Assembly (NCBI GenBank): GCA_032717465.1
Contig: CM064683.1
Span: forward strand, 38,987,042 to 39,051,041
Reading direction: 5' to 3'
From: Coenobita brevimanus
Lineage: Eukaryota; Arthropoda; Malacostraca; Decapoda; Coenobitidae
Length of the DNA stretch: 64,000 bases
Below are positions 1 to 10,796 of the stretch, in pieces. A program made the position numbers and the translations under genes. The first letter of the stretch is position 1; the number at the start of each line of letters is the position of its first letter. The notes beneath the pieces were generated by a model that saw only the letters and a program-made list of their open reading frames with translations, was not told the DNA's origin and did not search any database.

Positions 1-453
1 GGTAAGGTAAATTTCATCAGTTTTTTTCCGGTGGGAATGCTACTGAAGAAGCATCAAATGATCTGCATGTCCCTTTCAGCACTGCTCATGGCTACGTGTA
101 AGGAGACATCATACCCCCTTACAAAGGCTTTTTGAATTCCATGCTAGCACAACTTGGTGTTCAGCTTGTGAGAGTAACCCAGTTGTCACATGAAAATGAA
201 AAATGAACTGACAGTAGTGTGCTTGCTTGTAACTTAAAGAGGTTTTCATTGTACTGTACATCAAGGAGGCATTATTTAATTCAGGTACTGGTATAATTTT
301 GGTTTCGGACATGTGGGGATATTCAGAGTTTAACCCTCCCAGATCTTTAGATCTCCATATCGGGAGTATTTTGATCCCCAGAACATGCAGTCACAAATGT
401 ATGACAGCATCATAAATGAATTTAGGCTTTTTTTTTTTCCACATTTCAGAACA

Positions 454-886
454 GTGAAGCTTGGACATTGTTGGAAGGACACAAGTCAAGAGTGAGAGCA
501 GTGGAAATGAGTTATTTAAGAGGAACCTGTGGAGTCACATGGAGAGACAGGCTGACGATTGAGGATATAAAGGAGTGTTGTGGTGTGGATGTGGATGTGA
601 TAGGAAGCGTTATGAGGAACACACTGAGGTGGTTTGGCCATGTGGAAAGGATAGAGGGTGAAAGACTGACGAAGAGAGTGTATGTGAGTGAGGTGGAGGG
701 GGGAAGAGGGAGGGGGAGGCCGAGGATGAGATGGAGGGATGGGGTGGAGAGGTATATGAGAGAGGGGGGTGTGAGTTGGGAGCAGGGCAGTGAAATGGCG
801 GGGGACAGGACGATGTGGAGGCGATTTGTTTGTGGCCACCCCAAATGGGATTGAGGCGTCTGGCAATAGATAGATAGATAGATGGA
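454..886 (+). mobile_element. LF1 LINE, 5'-truncated 3' end with (GATA) tail
   Basis: Nearly identical to 3312-3738. It encodes the C-terminal part of the LINE polyprotein (LEGHKSRVRAVEMSYLRG, then TLRWFGHVERIEGERLTKR) and ends in ctggcaatagatagatagat. An 8-bp direct repeat gaacagtg lies at the 5' start and just after the tail, as expected of target-primed reverse transcription. One codon pair (ValAsp) is duplicated relative to the 3.4 kb copy. Confidence 0.9.
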
Positions 887-1284
887 ACAGTGTCAGACCT
901 CTTAGGTGCCTAGAGAGAGCTCCTGTGCATTTATATGTTTGTTACTATAAAAAATAGTCACCTGTAATCATGCACTAGTGCTTGACATGTGATGGCTGAA
1001 CATTTTTTTTTTTTTTTTAATTTCCAGTTGATGCTTTTGTTATTATCTCCGCCAGTCACAGGTCGGCATAATTGGCGGTCACTTCGCACCTGATGTTGAA
1101 TTTCAGTATCAGGATGGCATCTCTTTGCTCCAGCTGTGAGAATGAGCACTCCTCAGTAATCATAAAATTTCATGGGGATTATGCAGACAGACCTGAAGCT
1201 ACAGGATTAAGATTTTAAGACATCATCATCATGGTGTTCTGGCAGCTCAAGTGATCTGTAAAACCTGGAATAATCCATGTTGCT

Positions 1285-1504
1285 CTATACTCAGTTTTTT
1301 TTATCGAGGCAAAGATGCACTTGACAGATTGGTGATGATTGGCTGAATGCAACATTACTTCATAATCCCTTTATTATTATTTGACAACATATATCTGATG
1401 GAGAAATTTGGGTTAGTAAATGTTATTCGGACATGTTGCATTCAGCCAATCGTCACCAACCTATCAAGTGCATCTTCGCCCCAATAAAAAAAAATGAGTA
1501 TAGT
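1285..1504. mobile_element. Foldback/MITE with ~70-bp inverted arms
   Basis: Left arm about 1285-1354 (ctatactcag...aatgcaacat) is matched in reverse complement by 1433-1504 (atgttgcattcagcc...gagtatag) with few mismatches. The ~78-bp middle is AT-rich. It lies in the spacer or intron 5' of the NTPCR P-loop exon. Class unknown; no coding sequence. Confidence 0.75.
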
Positions 1505-1588
1505 GACGATATGGTTTTGTGGCCATAGCACCCCCAGTAAGAAAACAAAAGAGAGAAAAAAGTGCAATTACTATGTTTGATTTTAATG

Positions 1589-3741
1589 GCAGAGTATAAG
1601 AGAGAAGTGGAGGAACGATTGGGCAAATATGAATTGGAGCAGATGGGAGACGTAGAAGGTGTGTGTAAGATATTTACAGAAGAAATATGTGCAGCATGTG
1701 ATGTGGTGTGTGGAAGGAAGAGAAGACAGAGGGGGGTGCAAGGAACAGCGTGGTGGACTGAAGAGGTGAAACAGGCAGTGGCACAAAAGAAGAAAGCATA
1801 CAATGAATGGATGAGAAATAGGGGCGTGGAAGAAGTTGAGAGGCGGAAGAGAGAGTTATATGTGGAAAGGAAGAGAGAGGTGAAAAGATTTGTAAGAGAG
1901 AGTAAGAAGAGAGTGGATGAGGAATTTGGAAGGAATTTGAGTGTAAAGTGGAGGGACTGTAAGAAAATGTTCTGGAGAGAAGTGAAAAGAGTAAGACAGG
2001 GTGGAAGTGAAGTTAGCAGGGGAGTGAAAGATAAAAATGGTAGATTACTAGTGGAGAAGGGAGAAAAGGTGAGCAGATGGAGAGAACACTTTAAGGAATT
2101 GTTGAACGTAGAGGATGGAAGTAATGCGAGTATAAGTGGCTGGGGAATGGCTGGGAGAAGGAGGGAGGTGAGAAGACAGGAAGAAATCAGTAGGATAGAA
2201 GTTGTGGAAGCAATGAAGAATGTTAAATCGGGAAAGCCCCAGGAATTGATGGAGTGTGTGGCGAAATGCTGAAGCATGGGGGAGAGATAGTAGTAGAATG
2301 GATATGGAAGATGTGCAGATTGGCCTGGGAGGAAGGTAGAGTCCCGGAGGATTGGAAGTCAGGTATAATTATTCCCTTGTACAAAGGAAAGGGGGAAAAA
2401 GAAGTGTGTGGTAATCATAGGGGCATTTGTCTTCTTAGTATAATAGGAAAAGTGTATGGTAGGATACTTATAGACAGAGTTAGAGAAAGAACAGAGAAAT
2501 TAGTTGGAGAAGAACAGGGAGGCTTTAGGAAGGGAAGAGGTTGTGTAGATCAGATATTCATTCTTAGATCTTTAGTGGAAAAGTTTCTAGAGAAGGGAAA
2601 GAAGTTGTATGTGGCTTTCATGGATTTGGAGAAAGCATATGACAGGGTGGATAGACAAGGATTGTGGAAAGTGTTAAGAATATATGGAGTAGATGGGAAG
2701 TTGTTGAATGCTGTGAAGAGTATGTACAACGGTGCGAAGGCTGCAGTGCGTGTGGATGGTGAACTAAGTGAATTTTTCTCTTTGAGAGTTGGTTTGAAAC
2801 AGGGATGTGTCATGTCTCCATGGTTGTTCAATCTGTACATGGATGGGGTAATAAAAGAGGTACAAGGTAGGGTAGTGGATGTTGGAGTGGCCCTGGTGAG
2901 AGAGGATTGTGTTTGGAAACTCCCTGTACTGTTGTTTGCAGATGATACTGTGTTGTTGAGTGAAGACGAAGGGGAGCTGCAAGGTTTGGTGGATGAGTTT
3001 GAGAGAGTGTGTAAGAAACGGAACCTAAAGGTGAATGTTGGGAAGAGTAAAGTAATGGTCTTTGAGAGAGGTGAAGTTAGTGAATGTACAGTGAGGTTGG
3101 ATGGTGAGGAATTGGAAAATGTGAGTACGTTTAAGTATTTGGGTAGTGTGATGAGTAAGGATGGAGGTTTGGAGGGTGAAGTGCTTGAAAGGGTACAGCA
3201 GGGAAGAAAGGTTGCTGGTTCCTTGAAAGCAGTGATAAGAAACAGGGAAGTGAGCATGGAAGTGAAAAAGTTACTACATGACAGTATTGTGATACCAACT
3301 CTAACGTACGGAAGTGAAGCTTGGACATTGTTGGAAGGACACAAGTCAAGAGTGAGAGCAGTGGAAATGAGTTATTTAAGAGGAGCCTGTGGAGTCACGT
3401 GGAGAGACAGGCTGACGAATGAGGATATAAAGAAGCGTTGTGGTGTGGATGTGATAGGAAGCGTTATGAGGAACACACTGAGGTGGTTTGGCCATGTGGA
3501 GAGGATGGAGGGTGAAAGACTGACGAAGAGAGTGTATGTGAGTGAGGTGGAGGGGGGAAGAGGGAGGGGGAGGCCGAGGATGAGATGGAGGGATGGGGTG
3601 GAGAGGTATATGAGAGAGGGGGGTGTGAGTTGGGAGCAGGGCAGTGAAATGGCGGGGGACAGGGCGACTTGGAGGCGATTTGTTTGTGGCCACCCCAAAC
3701 GGGATTGAGGCGTCTGGCAATAGATAGATAGATAGATAGAT
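1589..3741 (+). mobile_element. LF1 LINE with near-complete reverse transcriptase
   Basis: A 5'-truncated copy lacking the endonuclease domain. The first frame (to about 2234) encodes the linker before RT; a single-base loss near 2234 shifts the frame, after which 484 codons run unbroken to 3708. RT landmarks: IIPLYKGKGEKE, QGGFRKGRGCVDQIF, AFMDLEKAYDRVDRQGLW, LKQGCVMSPWLFNLYMDG and the catalytic FADD at 2935-2946, then the C-terminal RWFGHVERMEGERLTKR region. The 3' end is ctggcaatagatagata. A target duplication of about 10 bp (attttaatgg) flanks it (1577-1588 and after the tail). The frameshift makes it probably non-autonomous. Family resembles RT-only 'mobile element' proteins common in crustaceans. 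Confidence 0.93.
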
Positions 3742-3815
3742 TTTAATGGTACTTTCCGTGGCGGGGGTAGGTTAGGTTAGGGATTTTGGCTAGACGTGCA
3801 AACTTTGTTTTTCTG

Positions 3816-3820
<5 letters not shown>

Positions 3821-3850
<30 letters not shown>
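3821..3850. repeat. (TG)n microsatellite
   Basis: Fifteen TG units. A short aggttaggttaggg stretch lies about 45 bases upstream; too short to be telomeric. Confidence 0.95.
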
Positions 3851-3853
<3 letters not shown>

Positions 3854-4289
3854 GAATTATTTTGAACGTCATTTCTATCGGAAGTTGCTAGTTTTTGTGA
3901 TTTTGTGATTTTCCCCTAGCAAAACCTCAAGGTGGGGTAGACCAAACCCAGCAAGTTGAGATGGGAGATCTTCATTTTCTTCATGGGTAAGTATCCCAAA
4001 TGACCCAGGGACACTCTTGGAAGGTATATAGATGATGTGGGAACTGTCCCCAAGCATAATTACGTGCAGGGGCACATTACAACATTCGAATGAGTGAGTG
4101 GCATTTTTCCGATATTCGTATTATTGGATTTCCTAGTTTCCACGTAAGTGTTTGCCCACATATATTATATATATTGTACATTTGCATCTTGTTTTTTGCA
4201 CAATGAATTATTCTTGTACATAGTGCTCACTATGTATGTCTTTTCTCAAACACACATTATACAAGTTAAATATGAAGTACTTACACTAC

Positions 4290-4606
4290 TCACTTACCAT
4301 TCTCACTCACTCACCACTCTCAGTCACTCACCACTCACTCAAACCCACTCTCACTCACTCACTCACCACTCACTCACTCATTCTCTCACTCACTCGCTGA
4401 CACACTCACTCACTCACTCGCTGACACACTTACTCACTTACATACCACTCTCACTTACTCACTTACATACCACTCTCACTTACTCACATACCACTCTCAC
4501 TCACCCACTTACCACTCTCACTCAGTCGCTCACCACTCTCACTCACTCACCACTCTCACTCATTCTCACACTCACTCACTTACCATTCTCACTCATTCAC
4601 TCACTC

Positions 4607-4655
<49 letters not shown>
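4290..4655. repeat. (ACTC)n-rich satellite followed by (CA)n
   Basis: About 320 bases of imperfect cactcactca units with interspersed taccactctcac variants, running into 22 CA units at 4612-4655. The open frame across it is only a by-product of the repeat. Confidence 0.92.
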
Positions 4656-4656
<1 letters not shown>

Positions 4657-5710
4657 CCAGGTAGGCAGCTGGCAATTTGCCAAGCAGAGGTGGGGGAGGG
4701 TGGGGGCATGGAGAGGGAAACAACCAGGTTTGGGGCAGGGCAGGGGGTCATGCCTGGCAATGCTGAGTGTGGTGGGGGATGGAGGTGGGATGGGGGAGGA
4801 GAGAAGAGAGGAGATGGAGGGAGGATGGCTGTACCAGGAGAACTTCGTTTCAAACCTAGGGAGAGACGGGGTGTCAGACTAGCGAGTTGACAGACATTCA
4901 AATTGTTCGGATCGTAGGAATGTCCCCCTATTTCTTGTGTTTGGTCTATTATCGATGCGCTGGATTACAGGGTATGGGTGTACAGTCAAGACTCAGTATG
5001 CAGTGGGCTTACATCAAGTAAAAAGCTATCGCCCACTGTTTCATCTCATATTAATGCCAATTTAACATGGGTTCATTGGGGATATGCTGGGGGTCAAGGG
5101 CTATGTAATCTAAATTCTCAGAAAACCTTACCCTTTTTTAAACTTGTCTTTGGCACATTCATTAGCACTATGCTTACCACTAGGGGTAACATCCATGTTA
5201 GACATGATTTCCTAGTCATAAGTTTCAGTATTTCACGCAAAAAAAAGATATCATTCCACTTAATATCGAACAAAACACTGTTTGTTATGTGCTTTCACTG
5301 TTATTTGGTGATAGCAGGGGTGTTTTAATGGCTTTCACGCACAAAGCGGAGTGAAAGGGGGGGGGGTCATGCATGAAACAGAATGTGAGGGAGATGATCA
5401 CAGCAAATGTCGACACTGGGTGGCCATCTCAGCTTAAATGTCTGACTGTTGGCTTGTGTGAAAGGCGCATACACATTAGATTGTCACATGCAGACACCAC
5501 AATTATCATATGAGCGAATTTTGTGATCGTGAATCTAAAACTGGGTGTAACTTTTACATCATCATTCTATCAATAGGCCTATATCTCATACCAAACTGTT
5601 GTACACAGGGTTGTGATTATAGTACAATATGTACATACATACATATGTATGTATATGCAGTACTGTATATACATAAAGAATATACATAAAGAGTAATGTA
5701 TTGTCTGCAG
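4656..5710. other. Spacer/intron without recognised features
   Basis: Purine/G-rich from 4680 to 4870, then ordinary AT-rich sequence up to the NTPCR acceptor. No homology recognised, no splice-bounded exon. Confidence 0.6.
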
Positions 5711-5873
5711 GTGTGGGTAAAACAACTTTGGTGGAGAGTGTAGTGGGACGGCTGCGTTCGTGTGGGGCACCATGTTCTGGCTTCTACACAAGGGAGGTGC
5801 GACAGGCAGGCAGACGCACAGGGTTTGACGTGGTCACTCTTGATGGCAAGTCTGGAGTCCTCTCCAGGGTTAA
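5711..5873 (+). CDS. NTPCR: NTPCR/THEP1-like nucleoside triphosphatase, P-loop exon (internal)
   Basis: Internal exon bounded by a tctgcag acceptor and a gtaaga donor. The first two bases complete a glycine codon (phase 1 entry) and the exon leaves in phase 2. It encodes the Walker A loop GVGKTTL, then a block ending GFYTREVRQAGRRTGFDVVTL when read in pieces (GFYTREVRQ, GRRTGFDVVTL), typical of the cancer-related nucleoside-triphosphatase family (human C1orf57/NTPCR). The family hydrolyses ATP, GTP and other NTPs; its cellular role is unclear. The N-terminal ~10 residues must come from an upstream exon; the window begins g|gtaagg, which fits a phase-1 donor at the left edge but cannot be proven. 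Phase agrees with the exon at 7260. Confidence 0.9.
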
Positions 5874-5908
5874 GTAAGACAGTGTTGTTGATTAGAACGT
5901 AACAGATA

Positions 5909-6153
5909 CAGGTCAACCTCACTATATGATCGGGTTATGTTCATGGAAAGTTAATCAGATAACAATTAGTCATATACTGGTATGTATAATCAGAACAGTC
6001 ACAAAAAAAAAAAAAAAAAAAAAAAAAAGTGCTTTGGATGGAGTTGTTTTGATCATACAAATGGTAATTGCTTGCAGAGAAAGGGTGTAAAAAAGTTAAG
6101 ATCATATAAGTGAGTGATCACATAATGGTCCATCATATAGCGAGGGAGGCCTG
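5909..6153. mobile_element. TA-flanked nonautonomous Tc1/pogo-type element
   Basis: Terminal inverted repeats caggtcaacctcactatatg and, on the other strand, caggcctccctcgctatatg, each next to a TA dinucleotide. The 245-bp interior includes an A27 run. Terminal CAG and TA target fit Tigger/pogo relatives. It lies 36 bases after an NTPCR donor. Confidence 0.8.
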
Positions 6154-6155
6154 TA

Positions 6156-6897
6156 TGGGGGATCGAAGAAGATTGGAACTTGGGAACCTAACATTTACAT
6201 TATTAATCACTTTGGTACAGCAATGTCTATTATCTTAAATTTTTGCTGCCTTTGGGCAGTTACTGGTATATTCAGCTTCTAAGAGACTTTTCAGATTGGA
6301 GGGGTAAGACATGAGCTTATATAACCCCGTCAGTACAAGAAGTATTTCAGAAGCTCAGTAAAATCATATGGAAAAATGAAGAATAAACTAAAAGTTGAAA
6401 TTGTTTTGAAGGTGTGAAGAAGTCCCTTAATCTGGATGGTCATATGTGGAACACCTGTTGTTGTTTATTGTGATATGTCTGCATCCAGTATTACAGAATG
6501 TAGTCATCAGTGGTACAGAAAAGTCAGACATGTTTTATCATCACATGCTTCAAACATTACAGTAAAAGCTGTGAGCTTGTCCATGCCTTCACAGTCTCAG
6601 TTTGAATAATATGGCTTTTATCATTTAAATGTGTGACTTTTGTGATGTGACAATACTCATGCTACTCTATCCTGGCCAAAAATTGCCATATCCATCTTGA
6701 ATGCTTAGTTATAACAGCAGATTAACATTAAAATATGATCCCAGTCACAAAGAAATGCAGAGCTACCTGAAATAAGCCACAGAAGGACAAAAATCCTGGC
6801 CAAGTTAAAGTAGAATCAATATAATAGTTTGTTGATGATGCTGATGTCATGATTTTAGCAGGAGTTGTAGTTGTATCCCCAGGTTCATCTGACATAT
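6156..6897. other. Intronic sequence without recognised features
   Basis: AT-rich NTPCR intron; no TIR, RT or exon-like signal seen. Confidence 0.6.
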
Positions 6898-7047
6898 TTA
6901 CCTTGTGGTGGACTGCAGGCTGAAGTACCTTTCTTATTTCATATTTGGGGGATATGGAGAGAGCTGAGGGATGTTGTATAACTGGGCAACAGAGCCACGC
7001 GGTTATATCAGTGCCTCCACGTGGAGACATTCCTCCCCAGCACCCCT
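6898..7047 (+). repeat. Dispersed repeat R2, copy 1
   Basis: Shares the order ggtggactgcag ... gagctgagggatgttgtataac ... atcagtgcctccac ... ggagacattcc (read in pieces) with copies at 14705-14870, 14925-15085 (+) and 15560-15695 (-). No coding potential or termini recognised; class unknown. Confidence 0.6.
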
Positions 7048-7082
7048 AAATATGTGTGAAGTGAAGTGAAGACAGTGGTATC

Positions 7083-7213
7083 ACTGTTTGACTGCCCTCC
7101 CCCCAACTTACTTCACCCTCCCTCATATAGCTCTCAACTCCATCCCTCCACCTCATCCTCGGTGTCCCTCTCCCTCCCTCCACTTCACCTACATACACCC
7201 TCGTAGTCAGTTT
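7083..7213 (-). mobile_element. LF1 LINE 3' remnant (degraded)
   Basis: Reverse-strand match to the Gly/Arg-rich C-terminal coding part of LF1 (ctcatatagctctcaactcc, ccatccctccacctcatcct). The GATA tail is lost. Abuts the NTPCR intron end. Confidence 0.7.
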
Positions 7214-7259
7214 TGGATTCTCCATATAAATATTTGCTGAAGTACAGTCTTGATTGCAG

Positions 7260-7356
7260 GCCTGACGGTGGTGGGAGGCGAGACCTGCGAGTAGGCCAAT
7301 ATGTGGTGGATTTGCCTGCTTTTGAGAACCTGGCTTTGCCCCTTCTCCAGGCTCAG
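7260..7356 (+). CDS. NTPCR: NTPCR-like, second visible exon
   Basis: A 97-nt exon after a ttgcag acceptor, ended by a gtaccc donor. The first base completes the split lysine codon from the previous exon; it ends in phase 0. It encodes RVGQYVVDLPAFENLALPLL, the conserved segment between the glycine-rich loop and Walker B in NTPCR/THEP1 proteins. The preceding intron holds a 245-bp TA-flanked inverted-repeat element and a LINE remnant abutting the acceptor side. Confidence 0.9.
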
Positions 7357-7604
7357 GTACCCATTCTCTAATATCTGTGTATCTGTCTGTCTTCTATCAT
7401 ATCTACTGTCAGAAATACTGTATGCTAAATGCCTGTAGCAAAAATTCCTCTCAGTCTTTCTTATCACAACTCCCAAGTGAGGGGATATCTTGACCCAGAA
7501 TCACACCTTACGTACTCAGTGGGACAGAATGAGAGCCTACCCATGCAGGAGTGTAGAGCAAAGCAGCAATGGGAGTGCATGGGAAGATGTGGCAAGCAAG
7601 TTCA

Positions 7605-8065
7605 TCATCATCATCTAATCCTATGTTGTCCCATGAGGATCATAGGAGCCCTGGGCTAGGCAAGTTGGTCATAACATTTAAATGAGAGTTACTGTCCTCA
7701 CTTATCCCTGAATGGCATTATGTGAGCAATAAACCTCACCCATACCTTGGAAATAAACCTGCACAGGCTCAATCCGATTGGAGCACCCTAATTACCCACA
7801 AAACCACCAGGTGCCATAATATGGTTATATGGTTACCCCTCAGCAAGTAAATGGTTTCCTGGTGTACAGAAAACCATTTGGTTTGTCACTTAGTGTAGAG
7901 TCACTCATAGGCAGAAGGAAGAGGAAAAAATGAAGGGAAATAAACAGAAGAGGGAGTGTAGAGTCACCTGTAGGCATAAGGAAGAGGAACGAATGAAGGA
8001 AAGAAAGAAGAGGAAAGAAGGAAGGAAGAAAGGAAAGGTCAGTCACCTGAGAGCAGCACTATGTT
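7605..8065 (+). repeat. Dispersed repeat R1, copy a (hairpin-bearing)
   Basis: About 460 bp: GAT-rich start, tgttgtcccatgaggatcat, gagcaataaacctcacc, aaccaccaggtgccat, then a hairpin aaatggtttcctg-gtgta-cagaaaaccattt (7849-7889), then an AAGG-rich segment ending gtgagtggatggtgagcg. Other copies: 32975-33420 (+), and reverse orientation at 24570-24825, 62893-63150, 63170-63640 and 63720-64000; a partial at 13205-13318. Confidence 0.85.
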
Positions 8066-8105
8066 GAGTGAGTGGATGGTGAGCGTCCCCACCTACTGCA
8101 AGGCA

Positions 8106-9396
8106 AGTCTATCTATCTATCTATCTATTTATTGCCAGACGCCTCAATCCCGTTTGGGGTGGCCACTAACAAATCGCCTCCAAGTCGCCCTGTCCCCCGC
8201 CATTTCACTGCCCTGCTCCCAACTCACACCCCCCTCTCTCATATACCTCTCCACCCCATCCCTCCATCTCATCCTCGGCCTCCCCCTCCCTCTTCCCCCC
8301 TCCACGTCACTCACATACACTCTGTTTGTCAGTCTTTCACCCTCCATCCTCTCCACATGGCCAAACCACCTCAGTGTGTTCCTCATAACGCTTCCTATCA
8401 CATCCACATCCACACGACAACGCTCCTTTATATCCTCATTCGTCAGCCTGTCTCTCCATGTGACTCCACAGGCTCCTCTTAAATAACTCATTTCCACTGC
8501 TCTCACTCTTGACTTGTGCCCTTCCAACAACGTCCAAGCTTCACTTCCATACGTTAGAGTTGGTATCACAATACTGTCATGTAGTAACTTTTTCACTTCC
8601 ATGCTCACTTCCCTGTTTCTTATCACTGCTTTCAAAGAACCAGCAACCTTTCTTCCCTGCTGTACCCTTTCAAGCACTTCACCCTCCAAACCTCCATCCT
8701 TACTCATCACACTACCCAAGTACTTAAACGTACTCACATTTTCCAACTCCTCACCATCCAACCTCGCTGTACATTCACGGACTTCACTTCTCTCAAAGAC
8801 CATCACTTTACTCTCCCCTACATTCACCTTTAAATTCCGTTTCTTACACACTCTCCCAAACTCATCCACCAAGCCTTGCAGCTCCCCTTCGTCTTCACTC
8901 AACAACACAGTATCATCTGCAAACAACAGTACAGGGAGTTTCCAAACACTATCCTCTCTCACCAGGGCCACTCCAACATCCACTACCCTACCTTGTACCT
9001 CTTTTATTACCCCACCCATGTACAGATTGAACAACCATGGAGACATGACACATCCCTGTTTCAAACCAACTTTCAAAGAGAAAAATTCACTTAGTTCACC
9101 ATCCACACGCACTGCAGCCTTCGCACCGTTGTACATACTCTTCACAGCATTCAACAACTTCCCATCTACTTCATATATTCTTAACACTTTCCACAATCCT
9201 TGTCTATCCACCCTGTCATATGCTTTCTCCAAATCCATGAAAGCCGCATACAACTTCTTTCCCTTCTCTAGAAACTTTTCCACTAAAGATCTAAGAATGA
9301 ATATCTGATCTACACAACCTCTTCCCTTCCTAAAGCCTCCCTGTTCTTCTCCAACTAATTTCTCTGTTCTTTCTCTAACTCTGTCAATAAGTAGAT
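8106..9396 (-). mobile_element. LF1 LINE, RT-bearing copy on the minus strand
   Basis: On the minus strand one uninterrupted frame of about 418 codons (9400 to 8144) covers RT from RVRERTEKLVGEEQGGFRKG through FADD to the C-terminal RRFVSGHPKRD, closely matching the 1.6-3.7 kb copy. The (TATC) tail is at 8106-8130. It is 5'-truncated within RT; the break falls beside a 102-bp perfect inverted-repeat element at 9391. The reading frame is intact although the finger motifs upstream are missing. Confidence 0.93.
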
Positions 9397-9492
9397 ACAC
9401 CAGGACCAGTAGGAGTCTTTGCTGCTGCCAAGACTACCTTTAACTGGCAGCTCTGATATACTGTAGACTCCTACTGGTCCTGGTGTATCTAC
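9391..9492. repeat. 102-bp mini-palindrome with perfect 27-bp arms
   Basis: Arms 9391-9417 and 9466-9492 are exact reverse complements (gtagatacaccaggaccagt...), separated by 48 bases. It looks like a tiny MITE or an inverted duplication at the LINE 5' junction. Confidence 0.85.
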
Positions 9493-9516
9493 AGTATCTG
9501 TCTATAGTTAGATGTC

Positions 9517-9950
9517 TTAACCCTTTGGCCGCAACCTAGCATTTCTCTGTCATTCCCCCTGGACGCAGCATAAGTCCCTAAAAAATGAAAGTGCTAATCA
9601 TAACTTTGTTGCTACTTTTCTAATAGGAAATGACCGTGAAGTTTCCATTTCTTGCTGTGATAATGGTAAAAGATGCATCTGTCAGTGAGAAAATTGTCAT
9701 TTTCTGAGAAAAAATGTGAAAATAATGAATTTTTGCTTTTGTCTAATTTTGCAATGATGTTGAGTTTATTGTATTTACTTCAAGCACGGTTTTTCACTTT
9801 TATAGGTACACAAGACACAGGTATGCTGTTTGTTGTCACATAAAAGAAATCAAAGCTTACCGTATTTGTACAAAAACAACGGATGTGTAGACGGAGAAGT
9901 TTTTTTTTCGACTGTGGACCATATTCGCCCGACGCATAATGAAGAATAAT
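9517..9950. mobile_element. TTAA-type (piggyBac-like) repeat remnant
   Basis: Begins ttaaccctttggccgcaacc. The following 200 bases resemble 24976-25178 (aaaaatgaaagt, gaccatgaagttt-type, catctgtcagtgaga), so this is a dispersed family with CCCTTTG termini. The right end is not defined. Confidence 0.5.
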
Positions 9951-9976
9951 TAGTAGGGTGACCACAGTCCCGTAAG

Positions 9977-10160
9977 GTATGGTCACAAACAAATTGTCTC
10001 TATGTTGTCCTGTCCCCTGCCATCTGGCTGCCCTTCCTCCAGTTCACCCCTCCGCTCTCTCTTTATCTCACCATTCCATCCTTCCAACTCATCCTTAGTC
10101 TCCCCTTCTCCCCCTCCATCTCAGTCACATACACTCATCTCGTCAGTTTTGGTGGATCCT
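9977..10160 (-). mobile_element. LF1 LINE 3' remnant
   Basis: Reverse-strand similarity to the LF1 C-terminus (ggtcacaaacaaattg, tgtcccctgccat, ctcagtcacatacactcatc). Tail lost, many substitutions; an old copy. Confidence 0.7.
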
Positions 10161-10309
10161 GGTTTTGTTGGAAGAGATTTTGTACATTGTGTGCCTAAAA
10201 GAATATAGGTGGCTAGTCATGCCTGTGGGGTGGAGTCAGAATTCTAGGCGTGCGAATGTTAGGTGAATGGGTGTGTGCCCCATATCACTGGTGTGCTGTT
10301 GATTAATTC

Positions 10310-10403
10310 TTCATCTATCAGGTTTTCCCTTGCTTTCTGGGCCATACCTCACCCCATCCTTAGGTGGGAACAAGAGGTCAAGGGATGATGGTGATGATGA
10401 TGG

Positions 10404-10438
<35 letters not shown>

Positions 10439-10440
10439 CT
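10310..10440 (+). mobile_element. LF3-type LINE 3' end with (GAT)n tail
   Basis: The motif cctcaccccatccttaggtg ... gaggtcaagggatgatg resembles the LF3 3' end at 34310-34370 (cctcaccctgccgtagggtg ... ggaggtccggatgatg). The GAT run 10387-10438 would be its tail, 34 bases before the NTPCR Walker B exon. Confidence 0.6.
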
Positions 10441-10472
10441 CCTTTAAAGTCTGTATCAAGGCTTCACTCCAG

Positions 10473-10667
10473 GGAGAAAATGGTCACATCTTGGTGCTGG
10501 ATGAGATAGGCAAGATGGAGATGTTTAGCCAGCACTTTGTGGCAGGAGTGAGAGGAGCCATGGCCCGCCCCAGCACCACCCTCCTCACTACCATTCCCAT
10601 CCCCAAAGGCAAACCCATACCCCTGGTGGAGGAGATACGCAACCATAAGGACTTTTTTGTGGTTAAT
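10473..10667 (+). CDS. NTPCR: NTPCR-like, Walker B exon
   Basis: A 195-nt, 65-codon exon in phase 0 at both ends, bounded by ctccag and gtaagt. It encodes GHILVLDEIGKMEMFS (Walker B aspartate and glutamate in LDEIGK) and later TIPIPKGKPIPLVEEIRN and HKDFFVVN, matching the C-terminal half of NTPCR. The family protein is about 190 residues; roughly 20 C-terminal residues remain to be encoded, and I could not find that exon downstream to 22.6 kb. An alternative acceptor at 10459-10460 is possible but breaks similarity. A TG/TCTG microsatellite starts 31 bases after the donor. Confidence 0.9.
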
Positions 10668-10696
10668 GTAAGTTATCCTTGTCAGCACAGTTCTAG

Positions 10697-10698
<2 letters not shown>

Positions 10699-10795
<97 letters not shown>

Positions 10796-10796
10796 C
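10699..10796. repeat. (TG)n(TCTG)n compound microsatellite
   Basis: About 34 TG units followed by seven TCTG units, just after an NTPCR donor. Confidence 0.95.

Noticed and set aside
512..866. Long minus-strand open frames opposite LINE C-termini (also at 3372, 8061, 29015)
   Set aside because: Shadows of the Gly/Arg-rich LINE coding strand; repeated with every copy.
3768..3783. aggttaggttaggg, and a similar stretch near 27988, as arthropod telomere (TTAGG) repeat
   Set aside because: Only two or three units, interstitial; chance or decayed.
4148..4882. 244-codon frame rich in Thr/His/Ser
   Set aside because: Produced by the ACTC and CA microsatellites; no gene signal.
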